Shown here piece after piece: positions 7,032-13,997 of a stretch of 20,642 nucleotides of DNA. The stretch is from Oscillospiraceae bacterium (lineage in GTDB: Bacteria; Bacillota; Clostridia; Oscillospirales; Oscillospiraceae). The number at the start of each line of letters is the position of its first letter. The first letter of the stretch is position 1. Location: NCBI GenBank assembly GCA_020025375.1, contig JAHHSF010000007.1, positions 1 to 20,642 of the forward strand. The letters are read 5' to 3'. Made by a program: the position numbers and the translations under genes. Below the pieces are notes generated by a model that saw nothing but the letters and a program-made list of their open reading frames with translations, was not told the origin of the DNA and made no database searches.

Positions 7032-7826
7032 TCAGATAAGTTTTTGATCCCGGGTGGGGATGGCGGCGATGAGCCGCTTGGTGTAGTCCTGCTTGGGGGC
7101 GCGGAAAATCTCCTCCACCGGACCGGCCTCCACCAGGCGGCCCCGTTGCATAACGGCCACCCGGGTACATAGCTTGCGGACCACCTGAAGGTTATGGCTA
7201 ATGAAAAGGATGGCCATGCCCTGCTCCCGGTTCAGCTTTCTCAGCAGCTCCAGGATCTGGGCCTGGATGGTCACATCCAGGGCAGTGGTCGGCTCGTCGG
7301 CCAAGAGGAGCTTCGGAGCGCTGACGATGGCGGCGGCGATCATCACCCGCTGGAGCATCCCGCCGGAGAGCTGATGGGGGTACTTGCGGTACAGCCTCTC
7401 CGGATCGGGGAGTTCCGCCTGGTCCATGGCCTCCAGGGCCCGGGCCCGGCGTTCTGCGGCAGAGAGCCTGGTGTGGAGCCGAAGGCTCTCCTCCACCTGG
7501 GAACCGATGCGCATGAGGGGGTCCAGGCTGGTCATAGGCTCCTGGAACACCACGGACAGGTCGGACCCCTGGATGCTCCGCAGTTCCCTCTCAGAACACT
7601 GGAGAAGCTCCCGTCCGCCCAGGGTGATACTGCCGCTCACATCCGCCTGGCGGCGGGGAAGCAGGCCGCTGACGCTCATGGCAGTGACGGTCTTGCCGCT
7701 TCCGCTCTCCCCTACCAAGCCCAGAATCTCACCCTCCCCCATGGAAAAGGAGACCCCATCCACGGCATAACGGTCGGGAGCGGCACCGTGAAAATGGACC
7801 CGCAGGTCCTGAACATTCAAAAGCAT
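7032..7826 (-). CDS. ABC importer ATPase (DppD/OppD/NikD-like)
   Basis: This 264-residue ATPase is the partner of the preceding entry in a heterodimeric nucleotide-binding pair. Walker A is GESGSGKT at residues 39-46, the Q-loop is in VVFQEP near 93, the signature is LSGGMLQR at 153-160, ADEP is at 176-179 and the H-loop is His211. I chose ATG 7826 because GGAGG at 7833-7837 gives a six-base spacer. A TTG at 7844 overlapping the upstream TGA, and an ATG at 7832 touching the GGAGG, are in frame but less likely. Like its partner it is short: it ends after the KRLIAAIP segment without the oligopeptide-specific C-terminal tail. It lies between permease DppC and the second ATPase in the usual order. 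Confidence 0.92.
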   Translation of the reverse strand: MLLNVQDLRVHFHGAAPDRYAVDGVSFSMGEGEILGLVGESGSGKTVTAMSVSGLLPRRQADVSGSITLGGRELLQCSERELRSIQGSDLSVVFQEPMTSLDPLMRIGSQVEESLRLHTRLSAAERRARALEAMDQAELPDPERLYRKYPHQLSGGMLQRVMIAAAIVSAPKLLLADEPTTALDVTIQAQILELLRKLNREQGMAILFISHNLQVVRKLCTRVAVMQRGRLVEAGPVEEIFRAPKQDYTKRLIAAIPTRDQKLI

Positions 7827-7840
7827 TTCCATCCTCCACC

Positions 7841-8647
7841 TCAAGTTCTTCGGGCCCGTTGCTGGAGCCCCTCGCCAAGAAGGCTGAAGCCAAGAATGAG
7901 CAGGACGATGGTACCGCCCACCCCGATCGCATACCAGGGCGCAGAGCCAAGATAGGTCTGGCTGTCACTGAGCATGGAACCCAGGCTGGCGTGGGGGGGC
8001 TGGATGCCCAGGCCCAGGAAGCTCATGCTGGCCTCGCTGAGAATCGCATTGTTGAAGCCAATGGTAATGGTGGGCAGAAGGACGGAGCGGGTGTTGGGCA
8101 GGATATGCCGAAAGAGGATACGGGCGTTGCCCACGCCCATCAGTTTGGCGCTTTGGATATAGTTCAGGTCTCGGCACCGGGCAAACTCCCCCCGGACGAT
8201 ACGGGCGAAGCTGGGAATAAAGAGGAGCCCCAGCGCCAGGATGATGTTGTAAGTGCCGGGCCCCATGATGCTGACCACCACCAGGGCAAGAAGGACGCTG
8301 GGAAAAGCGGTGATGGAGTCGCACAACCGGGTGAGAATGGCGTCGGCGATCCCGCCATAGTAGCCGCACAGGCTGCCAATGAGGATACCGCAGATACAGC
8401 CAATGGCCACCACGCAGACGGCGATGAGGAAGGAGGTGCCCGCCCCCTCCAGCACCCGGCTGAAGATGTCCCGGCCGAAGTTGTCGGTTCCCAGCAGGTG
8501 CGATAGGGTGGGGGCCTGATTGATGGCGGCAGCATCCATTTGGGTAGGGCTGTACGGTGTCCAGATGTAACCCACCAGGATGAGGAGGGTCATGACCAGG
8601 GAGAGGGCGCCGCCGATATAGAAAAAGGAATTCCTTGTTTTTTTCAT
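7841..8647 (-). CDS. ABC importer permease (DppC/OppC/NikC-like)
   Basis: This 268-residue inner-membrane permease is one half of the translocation pore. The family-typical periplasmic segment LLGTDNFGRDIFSRVLEG is seen near residues 52-69, followed by five to six hydrophobic helices. The cytoplasmic coupling (EAA-type) region contains EASMSFLGLGIQPP near residue 205, which contacts the ATPases. The ATG follows a modest AGAGG site about ten bases upstream, just after the stop of the other permease gene. Its own TGA is followed within 15 bases by the start of the first ATPase, so translation is likely coupled along the operon. Confidence 0.94.
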   Translation of the reverse strand: MKKTRNSFFYIGGALSLVMTLLILVGYIWTPYSPTQMDAAAINQAPTLSHLLGTDNFGRDIFSRVLEGAGTSFLIAVCVVAIGCICGILIGSLCGYYGGIADAILTRLCDSITAFPSVLLALVVVSIMGPGTYNIILALGLLFIPSFARIVRGEFARCRDLNYIQSAKLMGVGNARILFRHILPNTRSVLLPTITIGFNNAILSEASMSFLGLGIQPPHASLGSMLSDSQTYLGSAPWYAIGVGGTIVLLILGFSLLGEGLQQRARRT

Positions 8648-8661
8648 AGTTCAAGTACCTC

Positions 8662-9603
8662 TCAACGCAGGCGGATACGGGGGTCCACCAGTTGGTAGAG
8701 CAGGTCGGCCACGAAGTTCACCACCACAATCCAGGCGGCCAGGATGACCACAATGGCCTGGACCACGGGGAAGTCGCGGTTGGAGATGCTGGCCAGGAGG
8801 AGCCGGCCCACGCCGGGGATGGTAAAGACCTGTTCGATGATGATACTGCCCGTCATAATCTCGGCGGCGGAAACCGCCAGGAAGGTGATGACGGGGAGGA
8901 GGGCGTTACGAAGCACATGCCGCCGCAGGATAAAGGCCCGATTGCCGCCCCGGCTCTGGGCGGTGCGGACATAGTCCTGGCCCAGTTCCTTGAGGATGGA
9001 GCCTCGGAGCATCTTGACCGTCATGGCGATGCGGGGGATCGCGACGGAGAGCGCGGGGAAGAGCAGGTAGGAGAGGCAGGCGCCCCAGTCCTGCGTATAG
9101 GAGACAAAGTCGCCGGGGACAAAGAATTTGAAGAGCTTGCCAAAGAAAAAACAGACCAGGATTCCGATGAAGAAGGAGGGGATGCTCATGACCACCTGGT
9201 CAAGGGCGGTGACGGCCCGGTCCAGGGACTCGTTGCGGACGCTGCCCGCCAGGATCCCCAGGGGGATGGACAGCGCCACGGTGAGGACGAAGGAGAAGAG
9301 GGTGAGCAGGGCGGTGATGGCCAGCTTTTCCGAGAGCATCTCCCGCACCGGCATATGATAGCTGTAGCTGGTCCCGAAGTCGCCGGTGAGGAAGGCGGAA
9401 AGCCAGTTCCAGTACCGGAGCAGGATAGGCTTGTCCAGTCCCAGCTGGATTCGGAGCGCCAGCTTTGCCTCTTCGGTGGCTTCGGTGCCAAGTAACTTGG
9501 TGGTGGGGTCGCCGGGGATGATCTGGAAAGCGAGGAAGGCGAGGAGCGAAACAATGAACAATGTAATAATGAGAGCAAGAAATTTTTTCGCGATATTTTT
9601 CAT
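8662..9603 (-). CDS. ABC importer permease (DppB/OppB/NikB-like)
   Basis: This 313-residue permease forms the other half of the pore. It starts with a hydrophobic helix (residues 9-28) followed by the family mark FQIIPGDPTT, then ALRIQLGLDKPILLRYWNWL and further membrane helices. The coupling region has the typical AAEIMTGSIIIEQVFTIPG near residue 245, and the C-terminus VDPRIRLR is characteristic of DppB/OppB. AGAGGAGG within 9611-9620 lies about seven bases ahead of the ATG. It follows the binding-protein gene by 32 bases and precedes dppC by 14 bases. Confidence 0.95.
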   Translation of the reverse strand: MKNIAKKFLALIITLFIVSLLAFLAFQIIPGDPTTKLLGTEATEEAKLALRIQLGLDKPILLRYWNWLSAFLTGDFGTSYSYHMPVREMLSEKLAITALLTLFSFVLTVALSIPLGILAGSVRNESLDRAVTALDQVVMSIPSFFIGILVCFFFGKLFKFFVPGDFVSYTQDWGACLSYLLFPALSVAIPRIAMTVKMLRGSILKELGQDYVRTAQSRGGNRAFILRRHVLRNALLPVITFLAVSAAEIMTGSIIIEQVFTIPGVGRLLLASISNRDFPVVQAIVVILAAWIVVVNFVADLLYQLVDPRIRLR

Positions 9604-9635
9604 CTCCCCGCCTCCTCTCTTTCAAAATTCAGAAT

Positions 9636-11183
9636 TTACTCAGCGAAATAGAGCTTCGCCACGTCGATGACGTAGAGCGGATAGAACTCAAATCCCTTCA
9701 GGTCGGGCCGCATGGCCACGAAGTCGGCCAGGTCCTGCAGGTAGACGTTGGCGGCGGTGTCGCTGAGAATCTGCAGGCACTGCTTGTACAGGGCGGTCTG
9801 CTCGGCATCGTCCACGGCAGTCTGGGCGGCGGCGTAGGCAGCGTCATAATCAGCGTTGTTGTAGTTAATCATGTTTTTGCCGTCGTCGCTGACCCAGCGT
9901 GCCAGCATACCGCTGGCGTTTATGGTGCTGGAGTCAAAGCCCACCACAGTGGCTTCGAACTGTCGGCCGCCGTACACATCGTTGACCCAGGTGTTCCAGT
10001 CCACCTTCTGGATTTCGGCGGTAACGCCGATCTCCTTCAACTGCTCAGCCAGAACCACAGCGGCGTCCACGTGGGGCTGATAGTTGCTGGGCACCGTGAT
10101 GGTGAAGGCGAAGCCGTCCCCATAGCCCGCCTCGGCCAGCAGGGCCTTGGCCTTTTCCACGTCGTGGGGATAGGCGTTGGCAAGCGCGGGGTCAAAGTAC
10201 TTGCCAAAGGCGGGGTACATGGAGGAACCGACCTTGGTGCCGTGACCGCCGGCGGTCAGCGCCAGCATGGCGTCCACATCCACGGCGTAGCACAGGGCCT
10301 GGCGCACCTTCTCGTTGTCAAAGGGCGCTACGGCGTGGTTCAGGTAGATGGCCTGCACCAGGTTCATGGTTCCCTCCAGGACCTGATAGCCGTTGGACAG
10401 GTTGTTCACCTGGTCGATGGTCAGGTGGGCCATCAAATCCAGGGCGCCGCTGTCCAGGGCGGTGAACATGGCGGTAGCGTCGGCGTAGATCTTGTAGGTC
10501 ACCTTGTCCAGGTGGGCGGGTTCCCCATAGTAGGCCTCGTGCTTCTCCAGAATGACATTCTCCTGAACGCTCCGGGAGACAAACTTGAAGGGGCCGGTGC
10601 CAACAGGTTGGGTGACCTGCTCGGCATAGTCGGCAGGCACGATGTACACGCTGGCCACGTAGCTGAGAAAGTCGGTGTTGGGGGCCTTCAGGGTCATGGT
10701 AATCTGGTTGCCGTCCACGCCCATATTCTGAACAGCAGAAAGCGCCGTTGCCACGTCCTGCGTGATCGTGGTAGCGGCGCAAGTTTCAAAGGAATAGAGC
10801 ACGTCATCGGGGGTGCAGGTCGCACCATTGTGAAAGACCACACCGTCACGCAAAGTGAAGGTGTAGGTCAGTCCATCTTCCGACACAGTATGGTCGGAGG
10901 CGACTGCGTTGACGTAGTTACCGTCAGAATCAGGCTTTACAAGGCCTTCAAAGACGTTGAACATGACCTCTCTAGTTCCTGCGGCCGTCATTTGATACGG
11001 GTCAAGACTATCATCCAGGTCCTGGGCGATTCCCACGGTCAGCTCATTGGCGTGGGTCGGCCCGGAAGAAGGGGTAGTTTCGTCGCTGGGGGCGGGCGTC
11101 TTCGGGGTTGTTCCTCCGCAAGCGCTGAGTGAACACACCAAGGCGGCCACCGCCAGGAAAACTGCAAGAATACGTTTTCTCAT
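9636..11183 (-). CDS. ABC importer solute-binding lipoprotein (family 5, peptide/nickel type)
   Basis: This 515-residue extracytoplasmic binding protein captures the transported substrate. The start at 11183 is supported by AAGGAG (minus strand of 11191-11196) seven bases upstream and by an immediate signal peptide; the longer in-frame extension to 11339 would bury that signal. The lipobox LSAC gives lipidated Cys22, followed by a Thr/Pro-rich linker (residues 23-45). The family pattern follows: NVFEGLVK, YTFTLRDGVVFHNGA, DDVLYSFE, VGTGPFKF and FDNEKVRQALCYAVD. Residues that would fix the ligand as peptide, nickel or another small molecule cannot be read confidently. It is first in the operon and directly behind its own promoter. 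Confidence 0.93.
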   Translation of the reverse strand: MRKRILAVFLAVAALVCSLSACGGTTPKTPAPSDETTPSSGPTHANELTVGIAQDLDDSLDPYQMTAAGTREVMFNVFEGLVKPDSDGNYVNAVASDHTVSEDGLTYTFTLRDGVVFHNGATCTPDDVLYSFETCAATTITQDVATALSAVQNMGVDGNQITMTLKAPNTDFLSYVASVYIVPADYAEQVTQPVGTGPFKFVSRSVQENVILEKHEAYYGEPAHLDKVTYKIYADATAMFTALDSGALDLMAHLTIDQVNNLSNGYQVLEGTMNLVQAIYLNHAVAPFDNEKVRQALCYAVDVDAMLALTAGGHGTKVGSSMYPAFGKYFDPALANAYPHDVEKAKALLAEAGYGDGFAFTITVPSNYQPHVDAAVVLAEQLKEIGVTAEIQKVDWNTWVNDVYGGRQFEATVVGFDSSTINASGMLARWVSDDGKNMINYNNADYDAAYAAAQTAVDDAEQTALYKQCLQILSDTAANVYLQDLADFVAMRPDLKGFEFYPLYVIDVAKLYFAE

Positions 11184-11264
11184 TGCTGATCTCCTTCCGC
11201 CGCTTTTGAAAAACGGCGTTACAACAAAATAACTTCTTCTCCCATTATTAAATTGTCGGGTCTT

Positions 11265-11293
11265 ATTGTAGACCATCCCGGCGCAAATTACAA
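11265..11293 (-). promoter_or_regulatory. Promoter of the ABC importer operon
   Basis: On the minus strand TTGTAA (11288-11293) and TACAAT (11265-11270) are separated by 17 bases, giving a leader of about 75 bases before the binding-protein ATG. A five-base inverted repeat, GGTCT (11259-11263) and AGACC (11270-11274), straddles most of the -10 box and could be an operator. A CGCCG/CGGCG hairpin lies just before the ribosome site. Confidence 0.7.
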
Positions 11294-11359
11294 GTCTTAC
11301 TTGATATTTTCCCCTCTCACGTCCCGCCCGCCTTTGCAAGCCGGAGCGCCGGACCCGTC

Positions 11360-11402
11360 AGACAAAGACCGCCCGGCATCCGTTCGGATGCCGGGCGGTC
11401 TT
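11360..11402 (-). terminator. Terminator of the proS-ycxB-like operon
   Basis: A 17-bp perfect stem (arms 11365-11381 and 11386-11402, beginning AAGACCGCCCGGCATC) with a four-base loop begins two bases after the stop of the YcxB-like gene. On the minus strand it is followed by TTTGTCTG. It separates this unit from the ABC importer promoter downstream. Confidence 0.85.
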
Positions 11403-11404
11403 AC

Positions 11405-11887
11405 TCATTTCTGATGGGCGGCCTGATACCAGGCCAGGATGGCTTCCTGCTGCTCCGGGGTGATGCAACGCTTGGGGAGGGTATAGTTGCCGCTTCCCTT
11501 GGCGGCGGGGACCAGGAGGAGGTTCTTCCCGGTCTGCCACACATGGGCGGTCTCGGCCCAGGTGTACTCGGCCCGGGTCTCCAGCTCATTGCCCCGGATG
11601 ACCACCCAGCGGTCAGCCTCAAAGCGGAAGTGGAAGACCGCCCCCGCGTAGTCGAACTTGCCATAGTTGGCGTAGGCCTTCATCTCATAATAGAGGAGAA
11701 GGGCCACCACGATGGAGCCGGGAAACAGAATGTAGAGCGAATTGTAGCCCATGAGGAGGATCATCAGTCCATACACGGCGGCGCCAACCAGCACCACGCC
11801 AAAGAGGAAGGGGCGGGCCAGACGGTTGACGGCCTGCATAAACTCCCTTTGGGTCATGCCGGTGCTCTCCACATTGAAGGCGTCCAT
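11405..11887 (-). CDS. YcxB-like small membrane protein
   Basis: This protein has 160 residues. The N-terminal 30 residues are soluble; two hydrophobic segments follow at about residues 31-49 and 54-68. Then comes a roughly 90-residue soluble domain (DYAGAVFHFRFEADRWVVIRG onward, with the ending LPKRCITPEQQEAILAW) that resembles the YcxB-like C-terminal domain. The function of this family is unknown. The ATG shares one base with the proS stop (TGATG, 11885-11889), and no good Shine-Dalgarno is visible beyond a G-rich run, so translation probably depends on re-initiation after proS. A strong terminator follows immediately. No link to proline charging is evident beyond co-expression. Confidence 0.78.
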   Translation of the reverse strand: MDAFNVESTGMTQREFMQAVNRLARPFLFGVVLVGAAVYGLMILLMGYNSLYILFPGSIVVALLLYYEMKAYANYGKFDYAGAVFHFRFEADRWVVIRGNELETRAEYTWAETAHVWQTGKNLLLVPAAKGSGNYTLPKRCITPEQQEAILAWYQAAHQK

Positions 11888-13329
11888 CAGTAGGCCACCC
11901 CCCAATAGACCATGTGCTTGGCGGGCTTGCCGCAGATGGGGCAGGTCTCGCCCAGATTCTCCTGGGCGAAGGGGATGCAACGGGAGGACATACCGGCCTC
12001 CTCCTTCATCTTCAGCTCACACTCCAGATTGCCGCACCACATAGTCTTGATAAGGCCGCCCTTCTCCTCCTGGATGGCCTTGGCCTCCTCCAGGGAGTAA
12101 GCGGCAAAGGTATTGTCGTCCAGATTTTTCTTGGCCTTGGCGTAGAGGCTGTCGTGAATGGAATCCAGCATATCGGCCACGGTCTGCTCAATGTTGTCCA
12201 GGGAGACAAAGACCTTCTCTCCGGAATCACGGCGGACCAGGACGCACTGGTTCTTCTCTATATCCTTGGGACCCAGCTCCAGGCGGAGGGGCACGCCCTT
12301 CATCTCGTACTCGGCGAACTTCCAGCCGGGGGACTGCTCGGAGGCATCCATCTTCACCCGGAGGCCGGCGGCGGTCAGCCGGTCCACGATAGCCTGGTTG
12401 GCCTCGATGACCCCTTCCTTATGCTGGGCCACGGGAATGACGATGACCTGGGTGGGGGCGATGCGGGGGGGCAGGACCAGACCGTTGTTGTCGCCGTGGG
12501 TCATGATGATGCCGCCGATGAGACGGGTGGATACGCCCCAGGAGGTCTGATGGGGGAAGTGGGGCTGGTTGTCCTTCCCGGCAAAGGTGATGTTGAAAGC
12601 CTTGGCAAAGCCGTCCCCGAAGTAGTGGGAGGTGCCGCCCTGAAGGGCCTTCTTGTCGTGCATCATGCACTCCACGGTGTAGGTCTCCTCAGCGCCGTTG
12701 AACTTCTCCTTGTCGGTCTTGCGGCCCTTCACCACGGGCATGGCCAGCACGTTCTCCATGAAGTCGGCGTAGACGTTCAGCATCCGCTGGGTCTCCTCCC
12801 GGGCCTCCTCTGAGTTGGCGTGCATGGTGTGGCCCTCCTGCCACAGAAACTCCCGATGGCGGAGGAAGGGGCGGGAGGTCTTCTCCCAGCGGAGGACAGA
12901 GCACCACTGGTTGTAGAGCTTGGGCAGGTCCCGGTAGGAGTGGATGACGTTCTTGAAATGCTCACAGAAGAGAGTCTCGGAGGTGGGCCGGATGCAGTAG
13001 CGCTCCTCCAGCTCTTCGGAGCCGCCCATGGTGACCCAGGCGCACTCAGGTGCGAAGCCCTCCACATGGTCCTTCTCCTTCTGGAGGAGGGACTCGGGGA
13101 TGAGCATGGGAAGATAGACGTTCTCGTGGCCGTACTTCTTGAACTCGGCATCCAGGGTGTGCTGGATATTCTCCCAAATGGCGTAGCCATAGGGGCGGTA
13201 GATGAACATCCCTTTGATACTGGAATAGTCAATGAGCTCCGCCTTCTTACACACGTCTGTGAACCACTTGGCGAAGTCCACCTCCATATCGGTGATTTCT
13301 TCCACCTGCTTCTTGTTGTCCTGAGCCAT
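11887..13329 (-). CDS. proS: Prolyl-tRNA synthetase, short archaeal/eukaryal-type (class 3)
   Basis: This 480-residue enzyme charges tRNA-Pro with proline. It is the short form without the bacterial editing insert. Class II motif 2 is RWEKTSRPFLRHREF at residues 147-161, motif 3 is in THGDNNGLVLPPRIAPTQV, and the C-terminal zinc-like domain has WCGNLEC and CPICG cysteines and ends in a tyrosine, as in the archaeal type. Two in-frame ATGs occur: 13341 abuts AAAGG, while 13329 has it 12 bases upstream. I prefer 13329 because it starts the conserved MAQDNKK end, but this is not certain. A consensus-like promoter lies about 55 bases upstream of 13329. No T-box leader is present, because the leader is only about 40-50 bases. 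Confidence 0.96.
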   Translation of the reverse strand: MAQDNKKQVEEITDMEVDFAKWFTDVCKKAELIDYSSIKGMFIYRPYGYAIWENIQHTLDAEFKKYGHENVYLPMLIPESLLQKEKDHVEGFAPECAWVTMGGSEELEERYCIRPTSETLFCEHFKNVIHSYRDLPKLYNQWCSVLRWEKTSRPFLRHREFLWQEGHTMHANSEEAREETQRMLNVYADFMENVLAMPVVKGRKTDKEKFNGAEETYTVECMMHDKKALQGGTSHYFGDGFAKAFNITFAGKDNQPHFPHQTSWGVSTRLIGGIIMTHGDNNGLVLPPRIAPTQVIVIPVAQHKEGVIEANQAIVDRLTAAGLRVKMDASEQSPGWKFAEYEMKGVPLRLELGPKDIEKNQCVLVRRDSGEKVFVSLDNIEQTVADMLDSIHDSLYAKAKKNLDDNTFAAYSLEEAKAIQEEKGGLIKTMWCGNLECELKMKEEAGMSSRCIPFAQENLGETCPICGKPAKHMVYWGVAY

Positions 13330-13356
13330 AATCTTGCCCATCCTTTATCTAAAATA

Positions 13357-13384
13357 TTGCTTTCCTGGTATACAAAAGTATATT
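13357..13384 (+). promoter_or_regulatory. Possible divergent promoter for the 13485 gene
   Basis: TTGCTT (13357-13362) and TATATT (13379-13384) with a 16-base spacer point rightward and would give a leader of about 95 bases. The element overlaps the expected proS transcription start, so the two could exclude each other. The match is moderate and the surroundings are A/T-rich, so it may be fortuitous. Confidence 0.35.
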
Positions 13385-13386
13385 TT

Positions 13387-13415
13387 ATTTTATGTGTTTT
13401 CCCCTAAAAAGTCAA
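13387..13415 (-). promoter_or_regulatory. Promoter of proS
   Basis: On the minus strand TTGACT (13410-13415) and TAAAAT (13387-13392) are separated by 17 bases. Transcription should start near 13380, giving a short A/T-rich leader that contains the small inverted repeat TATAC/GTATA. There is no room for a T-box or other long riboswitch. Confidence 0.8.
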
Positions 13416-13484
13416 GGGTCACGCATATTCCTGCGGCCGGGAACAGACACTGAGAGAGAACGGCAGGGAAGGGAGCGTCGGGCG

Positions 13485-13937
13485 ATGGTAAAGATCGGCA
13501 TCTGGGAGGGGAAGAAGGGGGCTTTAGCCCCCTCCCTGTCCCCTTTTCTCCCGAAAAACTCGGTTGTGGGCCGCCACCCGGCCGCCTTTTCCCTGGGGCT
13601 TTTTGACCTGCTGGTGGTGTCCCCTACCGCCGCGGGCTGGGCGGGGGCAGGCATCATCCAGTGCCGCACCCTTCTCCTCCCCGGCTCCGCAGGGCCCCTG
13701 GCCCGAATTCTCCAGGCCCATAGCGCCGTGAGCTACGGAGGAAGCGCAAAGGACACCCTCACCATCTCCAGCCTGGAGGGCAACCAGATCTGCGTGGCCC
13801 TTCAGCGGGAGATTCTCACCCTCACCGGAGCAACCCTGGAGCGGCAGGAGTTCGTGTTGCCCTTTCCTCCGGGGGAGGACACCAACTGCTTTTTGGCCCT
13901 CACCGGGGCAAAGCTGCTACTGACAGGACGGCCATAA
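13485..13937 (+). CDS. Uncharacterised 150-residue protein
   Basis: I do not recognise this family. The ATG at 13485 has GGGAG at 13471-13475 with a nine-base spacer; upstream in-frame codons lack a ribosome site. There is no signal peptide, and only a weakly hydrophobic stretch lies at residues 36-58. Ordered-looking segments are DLLVVSPTAAGWAGAG (41-56), CRTLLLPGSAGPLARIL (60-76), SYGGSAKDTLTISSL (83-97) and ICVALQREILTLTGATLERQ (102-121). These suggest a compact alpha/beta protein. Cysteines are at 60, 103 and 135. Base composition matches its neighbours, and the gene ends before a strong terminator, which supports real expression. It is divergent from proS. Confidence 0.68.
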   Translation: MVKIGIWEGKKGALAPSLSPFLPKNSVVGRHPAAFSLGLFDLLVVSPTAAGWAGAGIIQCRTLLLPGSAGPLARILQAHSAVSYGGSAKDTLTISSLEGNQICVALQREILTLTGATLERQEFVLPFPPGEDTNCFLALTGAKLLLTGRP

Positions 13938-13955
13938 TCTTCTGGGGCAGCGCTT

Positions 13956-13996
13956 GGTCGCTGCGGAGCTGTAACTCCGCAGCGATCTTTTCTTTT
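13956..13996 (+). terminator. Terminator of the 13485 gene, facing the antiporter gene
   Basis: The 11-bp perfect stem TCGCTGCGGAG (13958-13968) with CTCCGCAGCGA (13975-13985) is extended by one G-C and one G-U pair. It has a CTGTAA loop and the T-rich tail TCTTTTCTTTT. On the minus strand no T tract follows, so it serves mainly the + gene. The convergent antiporter gene stops at 13998, two bases away. Confidence 0.85.
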
Positions 13997-13997
13997 A

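Noticed and set aside
8692..9495. Long + strand frame opposite the DppB permease gene
   Set aside because: It is the antisense of conserved permease codons; its acidic repetitive translation resembles no protein.
10071..11132. Long open frame opposite the solute-binding protein gene
   Set aside because: It is a GC-rich antisense shadow of a clear family protein, with low-complexity Gly/His/Val composition and no ribosome site.
11184..11339. N-terminal extension of the binding protein to 11339
   Set aside because: It would bury the lipoprotein signal peptide and cover the promoter; the ATG at 11183 has an ideal ribosome site.
13330..13415. T-box or other tRNA-sensing leader for proS
   Set aside because: The predicted leader is only about 40-50 bases and has no T-box sequence.
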